Shown piece by piece: positions 53,241 through 64,000 of a stretch of 64,000 nucleotides of DNA (within the stretch, counting starts at the first letter, position 1; each line of letters opens with the position of its first letter). The translations under genes and the position numbers were made by a program. Source of the stretch: Camarhynchus parvulus (Eukaryota > Chordata > Aves > Passeriformes > Thraupidae). The notes under the pieces were generated by a model, which did no database searches, was not told where the DNA came from, and saw only the letters and a program-made list of their open reading frames with translations. Where the stretch lies: positions 14,222,501 to 14,286,500 of the forward strand of contig NC_044578.1 of NCBI RefSeq assembly GCF_901933205.1, read 5' to 3'.

Positions 53241-56200
53241 GTAGGGTACAACTGACACTTTATTCCTTCGTGATGGAGATATATAGTATTGAAACTGCAA
53301 GAATCACAAAAAAAAAAATTAAATCAAAGTGCAAACCTCTATTAGAACTGATTGTGGAATGTATTGATGTTTTTGGCACAAAAAGTGGGGAATTATATAC
53401 TGCAACAAGATTAAGTTTAATGAATGTAATGCTTCTGTGCTCAGTAGTCACATTTGTGCACTGCAGAACAATACAATGTAAAACAGTGACTAACACGATT
53501 CACATACAACTCCATACAATTTACATCACACAAGTCCAGTTAAAACTTCTCAGAAATACATGAGGTCCACTGATACTTTGTTCACAATCACTTAACAATT
53601 ACCATTGTTTAAGCAGGCTTATCTTTTCGGCTTCCTTATTGATAAAAGCAAAAATAGACAATCTTAAATAGTAAATTATCTTCCTCAAATGGTTCCATGT
53701 GGATGTTGATGTTTTCTATTACTTTGGCTCTGACTTCATTGATAAAACATATATGAAGCTGAACAAAATCAAAAGCTTTTTTTCTCCATATTTTCCAGTT
53801 TGCTGTGAACAAACAGCATTCTGTATACTGGCTTTTTGTTTTCAAAACTGGACATAGTGGTGCCTATGAGCTCTATTCCTATCACATGGAAATCATCAAA
53901 AAAAAAAAAATCAGAGCATAGCTTCACACAGTGGCATCTATTTAAAACTGAATATTAGCATGGTAAACACAAAAATAAAAAATGGAAGAATTCAAGTTTA
54001 TCTCATAAGGTACAGTATGCATTCACATTTTCATTACAGAGTGAGACACTGTATTCACATTCTGTTGAAGAAAGAAACCCACATACCACACATCTCCCTA
54101 AACTCTTAGCAAAGGTAGCATCCATGAAATATCTATAATGCACATTCTGGCTCTTTCATTTCAACTGAGCTAAACTGATTGCTGAAAGGAAAAATCCTTT
54201 GATGAGTAATTCAAGCCCCATTGCTGAGCTGTTACCACAAGAACTTCTGCACGGGTCTGCTCTGTCATCCAGCCTGACAGCTGTTATCAAGAGTTTTATG
54301 TGGGCAACTATCAGTGTTCAGTGTCTCATCTCCTTTTTTGGTTTGGGATTTTATTATTTATATTAATCAAGGATGATGATTTACATCAGGCATCTGAGAA
54401 ATGTTCTGGTGACAAAAGGTACAGGACATGCATTAGATGCATATGTGTCACTGTAGAAATGTCCTCACAACTGAATTCTTTGTTTGGGCAACAAAAAAAT
54501 AAACAGCAAACAGCAAGAACAAGAAGCATTTGGCATGATTTTAGTTCTTAGTACCATACTGCAAATACATAAACTGAAGTGTTCATAATATTTTTCTTTC
54601 TAATGCAAGAATAAAGATTAACAGGAGAAGCTGTGAGGTGAGGGCAATCCCACTAACCAGCTTAGGTAACTTTTGGCATCAGACTAAGATGTAATTTAGA
54701 GCATCTGTGTTAAGAGGCTGTGATTCCTACTGAGGCCAAGAGAGAGAAAGCAGGTGTGGTTTTAGAGCACCTCAATTTTGTGCCTGAAGTTAGACAGTTT
54801 GAATTCAGCAACTGAAGGAATTCAGATCCCTCAGCTGCTCCCTTGCTTTCTATATACCAAAATGCAGCCCTGAAGCCAAATAAATCTAAATGGCAAGAGA
54901 TGAAAAACCATCCTCTCTGTCTATACAGCTGTTTCTCAGCTCTGAAATCCCAACTCCTCCTCTCCCTCCCCTAGGGAACCAGGGGAATTCATTGTCACAC
55001 ATTCTATGGCTTTCAAGGACACAGGGTAACAGCACTGTCACCAGAAATGGTTCTTTTTTTCTGGAGAAATCTTAAAAAGAGGAGTCACCCTTCTTACCCT
55101 CTGGATCTACAGCTCCTGCTGATTATCATCCATGTAGCTCAAAAGAAGTTGCTCAAGACCCCTCAGTTTTTCCTCTCTCCTGGCACCTACTCAAGGAGGG
55201 AGGGAGTTTAGGATAGTCCATCATGGCTTGGGATACTGTGGAGTGAACAGTGAAGAAGGAGAAGTGAAGAAAAAGACTCAAGTAAGAGACAAGAAGGTAA
55301 AGAAGGTAAAATTACTTTGGGATTAAATGAGAAAAGTGCTCATCACACCTTGATGAGCAAGCTAGAAATGGGAGTCTGAGGAAGGAGACAGGTGAGAGGT
55401 GAGAGAGGGGGGAGGAAGAAAAAAAACCCAAAACCAAACTACAGAAATATTTAACAATAAATAAAATTGAAATGCTACAGCCTAACTCTCCCAGTGTAGC
55501 TGGATGCTCTGGCTCCCTAGCCGGAGAAGGGAAGAGGGACTGAAGGACATGGATGGGGGCCAGGCCCCAGGAGGTGCATGGACAAATCAGGATAGGGGGG
55601 GCCTGTTTCACCTTCGACAGCTCCCACAGCTGCACAGGTTTTTAACAGAGCACAGCTTGCCTTTAGGAGCCCACATCTCAATACTGCAGGGCCACTTTTT
55701 GGCACAAAATCTCTGTTTAATGTCAGGTTATTTTGAAATGTGTGATACTTTATCAAATATTTTAAAAGCACCAAGGGAAGGCAGAAAAAGATTCCCCACT
55801 GCAACATTTGCATCCTGAGAGCCTGATCACCTGGCTCAGGTTTAAATGATGGTGCATGGGAATGGAAGAGACAAAGAGGGAACATTAGGATCACCCTTTG
55901 GGACAGGAGAGTCACAAATAGGAAACCCCCCCCCACTTGCTGTTTGGCTGGCTGAAGAACTTCCTTTGGGCCATGTTCTTTACACATACAATATATTCAC
56001 TCATCACTGCTCTCTTCCCCATGACACCTCGTGTCATCACAACAAACAGAGCACCCATGAAGCGTCAGGTGTACTCTGGCAGCTGCCAGGAGATTTTCCT
56101 CTCCTTACCACTGAGATGCAGTGTGAGATGTGCCAGAGAGAACCTACGAGTACTTGTGTTTCCTCCTTTATGGCTGCATAAAACAGCACACAGGTTTCCA

Positions 56201-57684
56201 AAGGGTATCCCCAGTGGGCATCTGGTTAATTCTGTTTGCTTTCCTGCAGACCACACTGCCCAAGCCCCCTCACTCACTTCCTACTGTACCTCAGCAACAC
56301 ACCACAAGAAGTTCAGGAAAGGTGGAGGAGATGTCTAGGAAGCTGATAACATGTTCAGACTATTTGTCAGTCTCTGGAGAGTTCCCACTGCTGCCTCTGT
56401 TCGGGAATTGCTCCCATCCTTAGTTTACAAATGATTTAACAAGAAGCATCTGAATACAATGGTGTGTGCTTCACTTTGCAGTGGCAAAAAAAAAAAAGCC
56501 ATGACTCAGTGGGTAAACATGTTGAGGAATTTGCTACAAAAATTATATTTGTCTTAACTGAATACCACTGTGAATATTCATGCCACTAAAAAAATATAAG
56601 ATGGTTATTGTTCCAAGGAAAACTGTCCCAAGGGCAGATAAAGAAAAAACTACAATCTTCCAGGAAAAAATAGTTTGCCTTATTCATGGGCATAATCCAG
56701 GAATAGCTGTCCTTCAACTCCTTCTATCACCCTTTTCTTTTGAATTTTGCTAGTAAGTGGCCTCCAAATGAAGAGAAAACAGGAAGGAGAAACAAATTTT
56801 AAGATGTAAACAAAGAGATTTAACTCCCCCATACTTTAGATTTCTTTTGCATCTCTGCATTTAATTTTTGTGGTCCAGAGGCTTCCTAGGATCTGGCCTT
56901 TTTAAAAAACTCCTCTCCCATTCTCACCACATTGAAAGTCATGGTCTTAGCAGGAAACTGGAACCTGAATTGCAGGAGACAATTTGTGTGGCTGCACTAC
57001 TCTCTTCTGTCATTCAGGTTTCCCAGGCAGGCATTGCCCTTGGACGCTCCCATCAGAGGAAGCTTTTCCAAAGCTTTTCCCTGGTGCCTGAAATGGATTC
57101 CAGCCACAACTCTGCCCAGCAGCAGCACTGTGATGTGGCCAGGACAGTGAGCACAATCCACTGCCCACTGTCCCAGCTAGTGTATGGAAAGCTTCCCTAC
57201 CACACAAGGTTCATGAGCCCACTGAGTTTTCTTCAGTTCCCCTAATACTTTGCACCACTCAAAGTAGAAGACTGAGGAAGGAAAAACACAGGTGGGGCAA
57301 GAAAGCAAGAGAAAAGAAGACAGAAGGGAATAGTGTAAAGACAACAGAGGCGCTTGAAATATTGAGAATTAGCCAGGTTTCATGAAATTTTCACACAGAT
57401 ATGTTAAATCACTAAAGCTAAGGGTTAGCCATTATAATTGTCTTCTGCTAGCCCATGGGACTAACTTACTTCAGAGTTATGTGCTCCCAACAAACCCTAC
57501 ATCCACCTTAAATACCATCTGCAAGGACATAATAAAAATCACAATGCAAAAAATCTGTAAACAAGGGTTAGTAGCACAGTGGTACAGTAGATTGTCAATA
57601 AAAACAATAAAAGTGTGGATACAGATTCGTCTACCTTGTGTGTAACATTATTGCCAGTTACAAGGGAGGGACTCTGTAAACTCA
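53240..57684 (-). other. DDAH1: probable DDAH1 3'UTR
   Basis: No coding exon is recognised between the DDAH1 stop codon and the signal at 53259. The sequence is AT-rich. A long 3'UTR is known for vertebrate DDAH1, but the extent here is inferred. It contains a tRNA-promoter-like patch at 57572-57632. Confidence 0.45.
53259..53264 (-). terminator. DDAH1: candidate poly(A) signal of DDAH1
   Basis: Minus-strand AATAAA in ggaataaagtgtcagttg, followed by a GT-containing stretch. It would give a 3'UTR of about 4.4 kb. Nearer signals may also be used. Confidence 0.4.

Positions 57685-64000
<6,316 letters not shown>

Noticed and set aside
57541..57660. A tRNA gene
   Set aside because: Box A fits, but there is no acceptor stem pairing or anticodon arm; only a SINE-type remnant remains possible.

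Overview
The window looks like nuclear DNA from a bird. It has split genes with GT-AG introns, no operons, and three CpG-rich promoter blocks. It also has several 3'-terminal CR1 LINE fragments of the avian type, whose ends read gattctatg. Four vertebrate genes are recognised from their translated exons, all on the minus strand: SYDE2, C1orf52 (the open reading frame next to BCL10), BCL10 and DDAH1. From memory of the human map, this is the order and orientation at human 1p22.3, so the block is a conserved syntenic segment. The species cannot be named from the sequence alone.

Layout from left to right on the plus strand (so 3' to 5' along the genes). Positions 1-22528 hold SYDE2: six coding exons in 22.5 kb, with the last exon(s) beyond the left edge. 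It encodes a C2 plus RhoGAP protein. A CpG island at about 22100-23000 covers its start. Positions 23000-40900 are an 18 kb gene-free interval with one CR1 fragment, a perfect hairpin and a few unexplained short ORFs. C1orf52 lies at 41527-43359 (three exons, CpG island at its start). BCL10 lies at 46641-50376 (three exons). Its CpG-island promoter carries a GC-box/CCAAT module repeated three times. After about 2.9 kb without a recognised gene comes a probable long DDAH1 3'UTR (about 53240-57684), then the last two DDAH1 coding exons (57685-58474). The rest, to 64000, looks like DDAH1 intron.

The genes are neighbours by ancestry and do not form a pathway. SYDE2 is a Rho-GTPase regulator. BCL10 is the CARD adaptor of the CARD-BCL10-MALT1 signalosome that leads to NF-kB. 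DDAH1 degrades methylated arginines that inhibit nitric oxide synthase. C1orf52 is a small, poorly characterised, probably nuclear protein. All internal splice sites inside the window have matching codon phases except for one defect: SYDE2 exon 2 needs a frame change inside a very GC-rich stretch, more likely a sequence or assembly indel than biology. I found no convincing CRISPR array, tRNA, rRNA or novel multi-gene system. The most notable unexplained features are the triplicated CCAAT/GC-box promoter of BCL10, the SYDE2 frame break and a perfect intergenic hairpin.
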